DNA of 45,290 bases from NCBI RefSeq assembly GCF_004348455.1, contig NZ_SMKA01000037.1:1-45290 (forward strand), in the 5' to 3' direction. The DNA is from Kribbella albertanoniae (lineage in GTDB: Bacteria > Actinomycetota > Actinomycetes > Propionibacteriales > Kribbellaceae). The position numbers and the translations under genes are program-made. Shown here one piece after another: positions 26,398 to 35,541 of the stretch (its first letter is position 1; each line of letters starts with the position of its first letter). Under the pieces are notes generated by a model. That model worked only from the letters and a program-made list of their open reading frames with translations. It did no database searches and had not been told where the DNA came from.

Positions 26398-26512
26398 CGG
26401 GACGACCCGTGACACCCGGCCCGAAGACCCCCGATTTTCCGCGTCAGGACGGCGTTTTGCCCGATCGGGAAAATACTGAAGGATTCCCCGCGACTTTCCG
26501 GAGAATGGACGC

Positions 26513-26998
26513 ATGTCCCTCGCCGACCGGGCCCACGCCCTGCAATCCGAAGCTCATGAGCTGTTCGACCGACTGGACCTCGGTACGGCGTTCCCCTGGC
26601 AACCGACGATGATCGGCAGCGCGCGATCCGGGCTGATGGTGACCCGCGATCTGGACGTCATGTTCGACGCCCCGGACGCGACCACGGCAACCGTGCTGAC
26701 CGGCCTGACCACACTCGCAAACAGGGTGCAGATCCAGTCCATCGACTTCCAGGACGAACGCGGGGACCGACGGCCCACCCCGGCAATCACCGACGAGCGG
26801 TACTACGCCGTACTGCACACCACGACCTGGAAGATAGACCTGACCTTCTGGCTACACGTCATCGACCGCCCCCACGCCGACCACGCTCAGAGGATCGCCT
26901 CGGCGACCGCAGAGCAGCAACGCACGATCCTCCGCCTGAAAGACGCGCTGCCAGGCTCCGACAGCACCGCCATCTACAACGCCGTACTGGATCTCTGA
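26513..26998 (+). CDS. Orphan nucleotidyltransferase-fold protein
   Basis: The 161-residue product has the polymerase-beta-like motif: Gly35-Ser36 in MIGSARSGLMVTRDLDVMF, the paired acids Asp46 and Asp48, and a third acid Asp109 in WKIDLTFWL. These complete the usual three-carboxylate metal site, so a minimal nucleotidyltransferase of the MNT/antibiotic-nucleotidyltransferase type is likely. There is no recognisable HEPN or antitoxin partner next to it; both neighbours are unrelated. A substrate (small molecule, tRNA or protein) cannot be guessed. ATG 26513 follows TTCCGGAGAA. The gene ends inside a very long inverted repeat that it shares with the convergent DUF779 gene. Confidence 0.7.
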   Translation: MSLADRAHALQSEAHELFDRLDLGTAFPWQPTMIGSARSGLMVTRDLDVMFDAPDATTATVLTGLTTLANRVQIQSIDFQDERGDRRPTPAITDERYYAVLHTTTWKIDLTFWLHVIDRPHADHAQRIASATAEQQRTILRLKDALPGSDSTAIYNAVLDL

Positions 26999-27050
26999 AG
27001 AGTGCCGGCCGTCCGGCAACGCCACCGGACGGTCGGCACTCGCTTCAGAG
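26993..27050. terminator. Long bidirectional terminator containing both stop codons
   Basis: GAGTGCCGGCCGTCCGG (27000-27016) pairs with CCGGACGGTCGGCACTC (27025-27041), one G-T wobble, 8-nt loop. The stem continues with CTCTGAAG (26993-27000) against CTTCAGAG (27043-27050), so the TGA of the nucleotidyltransferase gene and the stop of the DUF779 gene both lie in the arms. Confidence 0.9.
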
Positions 27051-27425
27051 GAGGCCGAGGGTTTCGGACTCGGTGTCGGTGAAGAGGCGGGAGCGGATCA
27101 GGAAGCGGACGCCTTCCGGCGCCTCGACCGAGAAGCCGCTGCCGCGCCCCTTCACGACGTCGACAGTGAGCTGCGTGTGTTTCCAGTACTCGTACTGATC
27201 GGCGGCCATCCAGAAGCCGATCGGCTGCTCGAGCCCCTCGACCATGAGGTCGCCGAGGTGCACGTCGGCCGGACCGACCCGGAACTCGCCTTCCGGGAAA
27301 CACATCGGCGAACTGCCGTCACAACACCCACCGGACTGATGGAACATCAGCGGCCCGTGGGTCTCGGTAAGGCTGCGGAGCAGATCCCCCGCAGCCTCAC
27401 TCAAGCGCACTTTTTCGACGACCAC
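27045..27425 (-). CDS. DUF779 protein linked to aldehyde dehydrogenase
   Basis: The 126-residue protein has the DUF779 signature: SGGCCDGSSPMCFPEGEF with three cysteines (about residues 32-46), then GFWMAADQYEYWKHTQLTVDVVKGRGSGFSVEAPEG and a terminal RFLIRSRLF. The family is found almost always next to NAD-dependent aldehyde dehydrogenases. A helper or metal-binding role is usually suggested and has not, to my knowledge, been proved. It starts 2 bp after the dehydrogenase stop, so the pair is one operon. Confidence 0.92.
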   Translation of the reverse strand: MVVEKVRLSEAAGDLLRSLTETHGPLMFHQSGGCCDGSSPMCFPEGEFRVGPADVHLGDLMVEGLEQPIGFWMAADQYEYWKHTQLTVDVVKGRGSGFSVEAPEGVRFLIRSRLFTDTESETLGLL

Positions 27426-27427
27426 GA

Positions 27428-28951
<1,524 letters not shown>

Positions 28952-28991
28952 AGGTCCTCCTCGGGATACCTGAGGCGGAATCTACGGAGGG

Positions 28992-29012
28992 CGACGTTGC
29001 ACCGACGTTGCA
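28992..29012. promoter_or_regulatory. Tandem 10-bp repeats between aldehyde dehydrogenase and its regulator
   Basis: CGACGTTGCA occurs at 28992-29001 and 29003-29012, 11 bp apart, so both copies lie on the same helix face. They sit in the divergent promoter gap of the GAF regulator (ATG 29039) and the aldehyde dehydrogenase (start 28951), which makes them a likely operator. Confidence 0.5.
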
Positions 29013-29038
29013 TGCGGTGTGAGGCTCGAGGTGAGGCG

Positions 29039-30490
29039 ATGGACGCGGCGGATGAGGCGCGCCGGTTGAGTGCGCTGTACGACGAAGTGCTCGGTGGCCA
29101 CCGTGTGCCCGGAGCACCCCGCCGACTGGTCGCGGAGTCGTGGCAGCGGTCGCTGGCGGCTGCGGTCGACCCCGAGCTGGACGCTCCCCCGGTGGTCGTC
29201 GACAACGACGTACTGGAGGCGGTCCGGGCCAACCATCCGCTGCAAGCGGTCCTGCCGGTGCTGCGGCAGACGCTGACCACGATCGCCGACGAGGCGTCGC
29301 ACATCATGATCATCACCGACGCCCAGGGGATGATTCTGTGGCGCGAAGGATCAGCCGCTGTACGGCGTCAGGCCGATCGGATCGCGTTGTCGGAAGGGGC
29401 AGTGTGGTCCGAGGACCAGATCGGCACCAACGGCATGGGTACGTCGCTCGCCGTCGGAAGGCCGGTGCAGATCCACTCGGCCGAGCACCTCGTTCGCCGG
29501 ATCCACGAGTGGACCTGCGCGGCCGCCCCGGTGCACGACCCGGACACCGGCAAGCTGCTCGGAGCGGTCGACGTCTCGGGACCACTGCGCACTGTCCATC
29601 CCGCGATGGTCGCGCTGGTGACGGCCGCCGCCCAGCTCGCCGAGGGACAACTACGGGTCCGGATGGCCGCGTCCGACGAGATGCTTCGCGCTCGCAACAT
29701 GCAGCACCTGGTCGCGCTAGGCGATTCGCCGGGTGCGCTGCTCACCCCGTCCGGCCGCGTGCTCGCCGTACAGCCGCTTGAATGGCTGCCGGACCGCCTG
29801 ATCGTGCCGGCCGACACCGACCGGATCGACCTCGGTGACGGCCGCGAAGGCCTCATCGAGCAGCTCGACGAGGGCTACCTGCTCCGCATCCCCGGTACGG
29901 CGATCCGCCGTACCCGACCGTCGTTGCGGTTGCAGCTGCTCGGCGCCGGCCAACCGCTCGCCGTGGTCGGCGGCCGCGAGATCGCGCTCACCTTGCGGCG
30001 GGCCGAAGTACTGACTCTTCTCTTACTGCACCCGTCCGGACTGACTGCCGAGCAACTGATGCTCCAGCTGTACGGCGACGAGGGGAACCCGACGACTGTC
30101 CGCGCCGAGATGCACCGGCTGCGGAATCTGCTCGGCGGCGGGGTCCTCGACACGAAGCCCTACCGGATCATCGCCGATGTCACCGGCGACGTGACCGACG
30201 TACAGAAGGCACTGCGCGGCGGTGATCTGCGGACTGCGGTCGACCTCTATACCGGCCCGCTGCTCGCGCGTTCCGATGCCCCGGCTGTCCGCGCCGAGCG
30301 CGATGAGCTGGACGCGACCGTCCGGCGCAGCGTGCTCGACTCCGGTGATACCGAGCTGCTGTGGCACTTCTCCCAGACCGCCACCGGCGCCGAGGACCTG
30401 GAGATCTTCGAGGTGCTGAACACCGGCCTCCCCACCCACGACCCGCGCCGCGCCGCAGTGGCCGCGCGACTGGACCGCCTGGTCGACTGA
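29039..30490 (+). CDS. GAF-domain regulator with C-terminal winged helix
   Basis: This is a 483-residue protein. The N-terminus RRLVAESWQRSL (about residues 27-38) and a GAF domain (about 70-200, with WSEDQIGTNGMGTSLAVGRPVQIHSAEHL) resemble the AcoR/sigma-54-activator sensor half. The AAA+ domain and Fis helix of those activators are absent. Instead the C-terminal part has REIALTLRRAEVLTLLLLHPSGLTAEQLMLQLYG, an OmpR/winged-helix-like segment (about 320-390), and a further 90 helical residues. Position suggests it controls the divergent aldehyde dehydrogenase. ATG 29039 follows GAGGTGAG and is preferred to upstream frames inside the dehydrogenase gene. Signal unknown. Confidence 0.85.
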   Translation: MDAADEARRLSALYDEVLGGHRVPGAPRRLVAESWQRSLAAAVDPELDAPPVVVDNDVLEAVRANHPLQAVLPVLRQTLTTIADEASHIMIITDAQGMILWREGSAAVRRQADRIALSEGAVWSEDQIGTNGMGTSLAVGRPVQIHSAEHLVRRIHEWTCAAAPVHDPDTGKLLGAVDVSGPLRTVHPAMVALVTAAAQLAEGQLRVRMAASDEMLRARNMQHLVALGDSPGALLTPSGRVLAVQPLEWLPDRLIVPADTDRIDLGDGREGLIEQLDEGYLLRIPGTAIRRTRPSLRLQLLGAGQPLAVVGGREIALTLRRAEVLTLLLLHPSGLTAEQLMLQLYGDEGNPTTVRAEMHRLRNLLGGGVLDTKPYRIIADVTGDVTDVQKALRGGDLRTAVDLYTGPLLARSDAPAVRAERDELDATVRRSVLDSGDTELLWHFSQTATGAEDLEIFEVLNTGLPTHDPRRAAVAARLDRLVD

Positions 30491-30497
30491 GTCGCTA

Positions 30498-30513
30498 CTT
30501 AGGGCGACCTAAG
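30498..30513. promoter_or_regulatory. Inverted repeat between GAF regulator and Fe-S protein genes
   Basis: CTTAGG (30498-30503) and CCTAAG (30508-30513) flank GCGA, 7 bp after the GAF regulator stop and 95 bp before the next start. The stem is short for a terminator and is more likely an operator. The TTAGG halves are too close together for a standard IdeR/DtxR box. Confidence 0.4.
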
Positions 30514-30608
30514 GGTGCCCTGTGCGCCACTAGTGAGACGGAACACGCTGGCGTGACGATTGCCGCATCGCCATGACTCACCAGTAACCAACCAATAACA
30601 TCGCTGGT

Positions 30609-32759
30609 ATGCAGATCCTCGCCATCATCGTGTCGCTCGCGATCGCCTTGGTCGGCGTCGCGTTGTTCGGCAAGACGATCGGGCACATCGTGTCCGTCAT
30701 CAAGCTGGGGCAGCCGGCACCTGGCCGCACCGACCAGCCGGGGCAGCGCAGCGTCACGCTGGCCAAGGAGACCCTCCTCCACACCCGGATGCTGCAGTGG
30801 AGCCACATCGGCGTCCTGCACTGGTTCGTCGCGTTCGGCTTCCTCGGGCTGGTACTCAGCCTGGTGACGGCGTTCGGGCAGCTGTTCGACGCGCACTACG
30901 CGCTGCCGATCATCGGGCACTGGTTCGTCTTCGAGTGGGTCAGTGAGTTCCTGACCTGGACCGGTCTGGTCTCGATCATCGGTCTGATGGCGATCCGGCT
31001 GCGGCACCTGCCGCGGGGCTCCGAGGGCCGGTACAGCCGGTTCTTCGGGTCGCGGGCCTGGCAGGCGTACTACGTCGAGTACACGATCTTCGGCGTACTG
31101 GTCTCCATCGTGCTGCTGCGCGGCCTGGAGTACGCGCTCGGCGCGGGCAGCAAGTTCCACTTCCCGAGCACGTGGTTCGTCGGCGACGCGCTGTTCGGCG
31201 GCCTGTCCGAGCACACGCTCGAGAACACCGTCTACCTGGTCGCGATGATCAAGATCATCATCTCTTTCGCGTGGATGATCACCATCTCGCTGAACGCGAC
31301 CATGGGGGTTGCCTGGCACCGCTTCACCGCCTGGCCGAACATCTGGTTCAAGCGCGAGGCCGCCGGCGGTACGGCGCTCGGTGCGCTGCAGCCGATCATG
31401 GTCAAGGGCGAGCCGATCGACTTCGAGAACATCGACGAGCTCGACGAGGACGCGGCGCTCGGGGTCGGCAAGGTCGAGGACTTCACCTGGAAGGGCCTGC
31501 TCGACTTCACCACGTGCACCGAGTGCGGTCGCTGCCAGTCGCAGTGCCCGGCCTGGAACACCGACAAGTCGCTGTCGCCGAAGCTGATCATGATGAACCT
31601 GCGCGAGCACGCGTACGCGAAGGCGCCGTACCTGCTGGCCTCCTCCGACGACGAGCGCAAGTCGCTGTCGCAGCTGGTGCTCGACGAGCAGGAGAAGCCG
31701 CTGGTCGGTCCGGCCGATGTCGCGGTCATCGACGAAGAAGCGCTCTGGGCCTGTACGTCGTGCGGCGCGTGCGTGCAGCAGTGTCCGGTCGACATCGAGC
31801 ACGTCGACGCGATCATGGACATGCGCCGCTACCAGGTGCTGATCGAGTCGTCGTTCCCGTCCGAGCTCAACGGGCTGTTCAAGGGCCTGGAGAACAAGGG
31901 CAACCCGTGGAACATGAGCCCGTCCGGCCGGATGGACTGGGCCAAGGACCTGCCGTTCGAGGTCAAGCAGGTCGGCACCGATGTCGAGACGCTGGCCGAG
32001 GTCGAGTACCTGTTCTGGGTCGGTTGCGCCGGCGCCTACGAGGACCGCGCGAAGAAGACCACGCAGGCCGTGGCCGAACTGCTCAACATCGCCGGCGTGA
32101 CGTTCGCCGTACTGGGTGATGGTGAGACGTGTACCGGTGACCCGGCCCGGCGGTCCGGCAACGAGTTCGTCTTCCAGCAGCTGGCGATGCAGAACGCGGA
32201 GGTCTTCAAGGAGACCGGCGCGAAGAAGGTCGTCTCCACCTGCGCGCACTGCTTCAACACGCTGAAGAACGAGTACTCGCAGCTCGGCGTCGAGCTCGAC
32301 GTCATCCACCACACCCAGCTGCTCAACCGCCTGGTCCGCGAGGGCAAGCTGACCCCGGTCGCCCCCGCCGACAGCACACTCAACGGCCAGAAGATCACCT
32401 ACCACGACCCGTGCTACCTCGGCCGGCACAACCAGGTGTACGACGCCCCGCGCGAACTGCTCGACATCATCCCCGGCGCCGAGTACGCCGAGATGCCGCG
32501 GAACAAGACCAAGTCGTTCTGCTGTGGTGCCGGCGGCGCCCGGATGTGGATGGAAGAGAAGGTCGGCACCCGGATCAACGTCAACCGCACCACCGAAGCC
32601 GTCGAAACCGGCGCCGACAAGATCGCCACCGGCTGCCCGTTCTGCCGAGTGATGCTCTCCGACGGCCTCACCGCCAAGCAGGCCGACGGGTCGGCCCGCG
32701 AAGAGGTAGAGGTCCAGGACGTCGCCCAGCTCCTGCTGTCTTCGGTCAAGCGCGGGTAG
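30609..32759 (+). CDS. EtfD-like membrane iron-sulfur oxidoreductase
   Basis: The 716-residue protein has five or so N-terminal membrane helices (about 3-25, 68-95, 100-130, 155-180, 212-235). Two 4Fe-4S ferredoxin motifs follow, CTECGRCQSQCP from residue 303 and CTSCGACVQQCP from 382, then two CCG domains (HDPCYLGRH; SFCCGAGGARMW; CPFCRVM) typical of HdrB-like proteins. This matches the actinobacterial Fe-S reductase called EtfD in Mycobacterium tuberculosis, which passes electrons from the ETF of beta-oxidation to the quinone pool; that role is inferred from architecture. It is monocistronic here, and no etfAB is in the window. An intact copy. Confidence 0.88.
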   Translation: MQILAIIVSLAIALVGVALFGKTIGHIVSVIKLGQPAPGRTDQPGQRSVTLAKETLLHTRMLQWSHIGVLHWFVAFGFLGLVLSLVTAFGQLFDAHYALPIIGHWFVFEWVSEFLTWTGLVSIIGLMAIRLRHLPRGSEGRYSRFFGSRAWQAYYVEYTIFGVLVSIVLLRGLEYALGAGSKFHFPSTWFVGDALFGGLSEHTLENTVYLVAMIKIIISFAWMITISLNATMGVAWHRFTAWPNIWFKREAAGGTALGALQPIMVKGEPIDFENIDELDEDAALGVGKVEDFTWKGLLDFTTCTECGRCQSQCPAWNTDKSLSPKLIMMNLREHAYAKAPYLLASSDDERKSLSQLVLDEQEKPLVGPADVAVIDEEALWACTSCGACVQQCPVDIEHVDAIMDMRRYQVLIESSFPSELNGLFKGLENKGNPWNMSPSGRMDWAKDLPFEVKQVGTDVETLAEVEYLFWVGCAGAYEDRAKKTTQAVAELLNIAGVTFAVLGDGETCTGDPARRSGNEFVFQQLAMQNAEVFKETGAKKVVSTCAHCFNTLKNEYSQLGVELDVIHHTQLLNRLVREGKLTPVAPADSTLNGQKITYHDPCYLGRHNQVYDAPRELLDIIPGAEYAEMPRNKTKSFCCGAGGARMWMEEKVGTRINVNRTTEAVETGADKIATGCPFCRVMLSDGLTAKQADGSAREEVEVQDVAQLLLSSVKRG

Positions 32760-32821
32760 GGGTGTCTGTCGGCTCAGTGCCAAAGCCGGTTGGTTAAGGG
32801 CTCTCCACACGAGCTGGTACG

Positions 32822-32967
32822 ACGTTGTGCACGGGTCAACCATGTGTGCGGCCGGACGGTGGTTGAGGAGTGCTCAAGGTGTGCTGGCCGGGCGACGTTG
32901 AGCACGGTTCAACCGTTTGGCGGGGTGGCGGATGGTTGGTGGGTGCTCAAGGTGACTCCCGCGCCGA
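32822..32967 (+). repeat. Two-copy 73-bp imperfect tandem repeat
   Basis: Unit 1 (32822-32894) and unit 2 (32895-32967) share ACGTTG[T/A]GCACGG[G/T]TCAACC at their start and identical GTGCTCAAGGTG in the middle (32870-32881 and 32943-32954), all exactly 73 bp apart. The period is not a multiple of 3, so this is non-coding. It probably arose by local duplication of a regulatory segment. Confidence 0.75.
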
Positions 32968-33027
32968 CGAAGTCCGGAATCGGTCATTTCACGCTGATGT
33001 GTGAGAACTTCTCGTAACGTGGCGTTA

Positions 33028-33049
33028 GGCAGGTAGAAACCTACCTGCC
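33028..33049 (+). promoter_or_regulatory. Hairpin upstream of phoD
   Basis: GGCAGGTAG (33028-33036) pairs perfectly with CTACCTGCC (33041-33049) around AAAC. It lies 42 bp before the phoD start, so it may be a leader hairpin. It is far from the preceding gene stop (32759), but termination of that transcript is possible since GTTTT follows. Confidence 0.5.
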
Positions 33050-33091
33050 GCGGAAGTTTTCACCGGCGGATGATCGGGTGGGTTGGTGCCG

Positions 33092-34669
33092 ATGAGCGTG
33101 CGTGTGGGTAGTACTCGACGAGGCTTTCTGACTGTCACCGGAGCCGCGGCGGCCTTGGCGCTGGCCGGCGACCTGCCTGGGGTGGGGCAGGCGCTGGCTG
33201 GGGCTACCGGTCGTGGGGACCGGCGGGATCCGTTCACGCTCGGTGTGGCGTCCGGGGATCCGTTGCCGGATGCGGTGGTGATCTGGACGCGGCTCGCGCC
33301 GGATCCGCTGACGCCGTTCGGCGGGATGAATCGTCGTCCGGTCGAGGTCGGGTGGCAGGTCGCCGAGGATCCGCGGTTCCGGCGGATCGTCCGGCAGGGC
33401 ACGACCCAGGCCCGGCCTGAGGCGAGCCACACGGTACACATCGATGTCCGCGGGCTGCGTCCCTGGCGGGAGTACTGGTACCGCTTCCGCGTGAACGGGA
33501 AGCTCAGTCCGGTCGGCCGGACCCGGACCGCGCCGGCGCCGAACGCGGTCGTCGACGAGATGTCGCTGGCCTTCGCGTCCTGCCAGGCATGGTGGGAAGG
33601 CTGGTACACGGCGTACGCCGACATGGCCAAGCGCGAGCACGACGTGGTGTTCTTCCTTGGCGACTACATCTACGAGTTCGGTATCGACCGCGGCATCCGG
33701 CCGCACTCGAACGAGCCCTGGATGACGCAGCAGACGGTCACCCTGGACGAGTACCGCGTCCGCTACGCGTCGTACAAGATGGACCCTGACCTCCAGGCGG
33801 CCCACGCATCCGCGCCCTGGGTGGTCACGCTCGATGACCACGAGGTGGTCGACAACTGGGCCGACGAGGCGCATCCGAGCGCTCCGCCCGCGCAGTTCCT
33901 GGTACGGCGCGCGAACGCCTTCCGCGCGTATTGGGAGCACATGCCGCTGCGGCTCGCGCAGTTGCCGAAGGGCCCGGACATGCAGCTCTATCGGCGGATC
34001 AAGTACGGCCGGCTGGCGGAGTTCAGCGTCCTCGACACCCGGCAGTACCGCTCGGACCAGGCGTACGGCGACGGTTCGAAGGCGCCTGGCCCGGAGACCA
34101 AGGATCCCGCTCGCTCGATCACCGGGGCCGCTCAGGAGAAGTGGCTGCTCGACGGCTGGGCGGCCTCGCCAGCGCGCTGGAACGTGCTCGCGCAGCAGAA
34201 CGCGCTGGCCCGCCTCGACGTGAAGGAAGGCCCCGAGGTTCTGGTCCCGATGGACACCTGGGACGGCTACGAAGCGTCCCGCAACCGCATCCTCGGCGCC
34301 GCCTACGAGCGCAAGCTCCGCAACCTGGTCTCGATCGGTGGCGACCTGCACCGCAGCGTGGCGTCCGACCTCAAGCTGGACTTCACGAACCCCGACTCAC
34401 CGACCGTCGGCACCGAGTTCGTCGGTACGTCGATCTCGTCCGCGATGGACGGGATGGACCTCGACCCGGGCGGCGTGACGCTGATGAAGGAGAACCCGCA
34501 CATCAAGTTCGGCAACTTCCAGCGCGGATACGTGAGTTGCAGCATCACCCCGCAGCGCTGGATCTCCGACTACCGCGTGGTCGACAAGGTCAGCATCCCG
34601 AACGGCACCGTCAGCACCCGCGCCAAGCTCCTCGTCGAGGACAACCGCCCGGGCATCCAGATCCTCTGA
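33092..34669 (+). CDS. phoD: PhoD-like alkaline phosphatase/phosphodiesterase, Tat-exported
   Basis: The 525-residue protein starts MSVRVGSTRRGFLTVTGAAA, a twin-arginine signal (STRRGFLTV) followed by a hydrophobic stretch, consistent with cofactor-loaded export. A PhoD N-terminal beta domain (about 45-140) precedes the metallophosphoesterase core with FASCQAWWEGWYTAY, FFLGDYIYEFG, TLDDHEVVDNW and SIGGDLHRS, the metal-binding blocks of the family. PhoD releases phosphate from phosphodiesters and monoesters outside the cell using calcium and iron. ATG 33092 follows GGTGGGTTGG; GTG 33086 is an alternative. It is followed after 10 bp by a discoidin-type exported protein. Phosphate control is likely but not shown. 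Confidence 0.92.
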   Translation: MSVRVGSTRRGFLTVTGAAAALALAGDLPGVGQALAGATGRGDRRDPFTLGVASGDPLPDAVVIWTRLAPDPLTPFGGMNRRPVEVGWQVAEDPRFRRIVRQGTTQARPEASHTVHIDVRGLRPWREYWYRFRVNGKLSPVGRTRTAPAPNAVVDEMSLAFASCQAWWEGWYTAYADMAKREHDVVFFLGDYIYEFGIDRGIRPHSNEPWMTQQTVTLDEYRVRYASYKMDPDLQAAHASAPWVVTLDDHEVVDNWADEAHPSAPPAQFLVRRANAFRAYWEHMPLRLAQLPKGPDMQLYRRIKYGRLAEFSVLDTRQYRSDQAYGDGSKAPGPETKDPARSITGAAQEKWLLDGWAASPARWNVLAQQNALARLDVKEGPEVLVPMDTWDGYEASRNRILGAAYERKLRNLVSIGGDLHRSVASDLKLDFTNPDSPTVGTEFVGTSISSAMDGMDLDPGGVTLMKENPHIKFGNFQRGYVSCSITPQRWISDYRVVDKVSIPNGTVSTRAKLLVEDNRPGIQIL

Positions 34670-34679
34670 GGAGACAGCG

Positions 34680-35540
34680 ATGACGATTCGATGGCAATCG
34701 GCCGTCGCCCTCGGGACGGCGGTCGCGGCAGCAATTGCGTTGCCCCAGGCAACCAATGGCGCGCCGCCGCGGACCGACGTACAGGTGTCGGTGCAACCCA
34801 CGCAACTGAGCGTTGTCGGCCTGCCCTGCTTCCCGGGCAACCTGACGCTCACCATGACCAACACCGGAGCCGAGGACCGGTACGCCGACCTCACGCTGGA
34901 TCCACGTGGTCCGCTGCAACTGTCCCGCGAACTGTTCTCGTCCTGGCTCCCGGCCGTCGACCCCGACCAGCCGGTCTCCGCGCCGGTCGAGGTCCGAGTT
35001 CCCCGCGATACCCAGCCCGGCAACTACTCGATCGAGCTCGAGGTCGACCGCTCCAAGGTGACGGTGCCGGTGACCGTGAATCCCTTGCCTGCAAAGGGTC
35101 CTGGCAGCAACGTGGCGCTCGGCGAACAGGCCACTGCCTCGTCGACGCACGGCAACTTCGCGGTCTGCGGTGGGGTCGACGGCGACCACGACTCCGCGCA
35201 CTGGGACACGCTGACCGGCTGGAACGACGGCACCCGCGCCGTCTTCCCGGACAACTACGCCGTCACCCTGGCCGCGCCGACCACGATCAACCGCGTCGAG
35301 CTCTACACCCTCGACACGGCGCAGTGGCCGGCCGCGACCAACGGCCTGCGCGACTGGGACGTCCAGGTCCGCAGCGGCACCGGCGACTGGCAGACCGTGG
35401 CCCAGGTCCGCGGCAACACCCTCGGCCACGTCGTGTCGACGTTCGATCCGGTCCAGACGGACGCCGTACGCATCCTCTGCCTGGCCGGCAACGGCAACAC
35501 CTACTCCCGGATCGTCGAACTGGAGGTCTACGGCAGCTGA
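34680..35540 (+). CDS. Exported discoidin (F5/8 type C, CBM32-like) domain protein
   Basis: The 286-residue protein has a signal peptide (SAVALGTAVAAAIALPQATNGA), an immunoglobulin-like/NEW3-type region (about 30-135, GNYSIELEVDRSKVTVPVTVNP) and a C-terminal discoidin domain (about 145-286) with NVALGEQATASST, DWDVQVRSGTGDWQTVAQVRGN and VRILCLAGNGNTYSRIVELEVYG. It probably binds carbohydrate or a phosphate-rich polymer on the outside and carries no catalytic motif. It starts 10 bp after phoD, so it likely helps place or retain the phosphatase at a substrate; that is inference. Confidence 0.85.
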   Translation: MTIRWQSAVALGTAVAAAIALPQATNGAPPRTDVQVSVQPTQLSVVGLPCFPGNLTLTMTNTGAEDRYADLTLDPRGPLQLSRELFSSWLPAVDPDQPVSAPVEVRVPRDTQPGNYSIELEVDRSKVTVPVTVNPLPAKGPGSNVALGEQATASSTHGNFAVCGGVDGDHDSAHWDTLTGWNDGTRAVFPDNYAVTLAAPTTINRVELYTLDTAQWPAATNGLRDWDVQVRSGTGDWQTVAQVRGNTLGHVVSTFDPVQTDAVRILCLAGNGNTYSRIVELEVYGS

Positions 35541-35541
35541 A

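Larger units (their letters stand above)
32760..33091 (+). other. 332-bp gap before phoD: tandem repeat, otherwise no gene seen
   Basis: No convincing coding frame is present. The interval holds the 73-bp tandem repeat at 32822-32967, inverted repeats TTGAG-N5-CTCAA (32863-32877) and GTTGA-N7-TCAAC (32897-32913), and the hairpin at 33028-33049. The GTTCAACC motifs are loosely reminiscent of PhoP PHO-box units, which would suit the phosphatase gene that follows. Confidence 0.5.

Noticed and set aside
30498..30513. IdeR/DtxR iron box
   Set aside because: TTAGG and CCTAA halves are present but only 4 bp apart, whereas the 19-bp iron box places them 9 bp apart.
30495..32843. 782-codon minus-strand frame opposite the EtfD-like gene
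   Set aside because: It is low-complexity Arg/Val/Leu-rich translation of the antisense strand; the plus strand carries conserved ferredoxin and CCG motifs.
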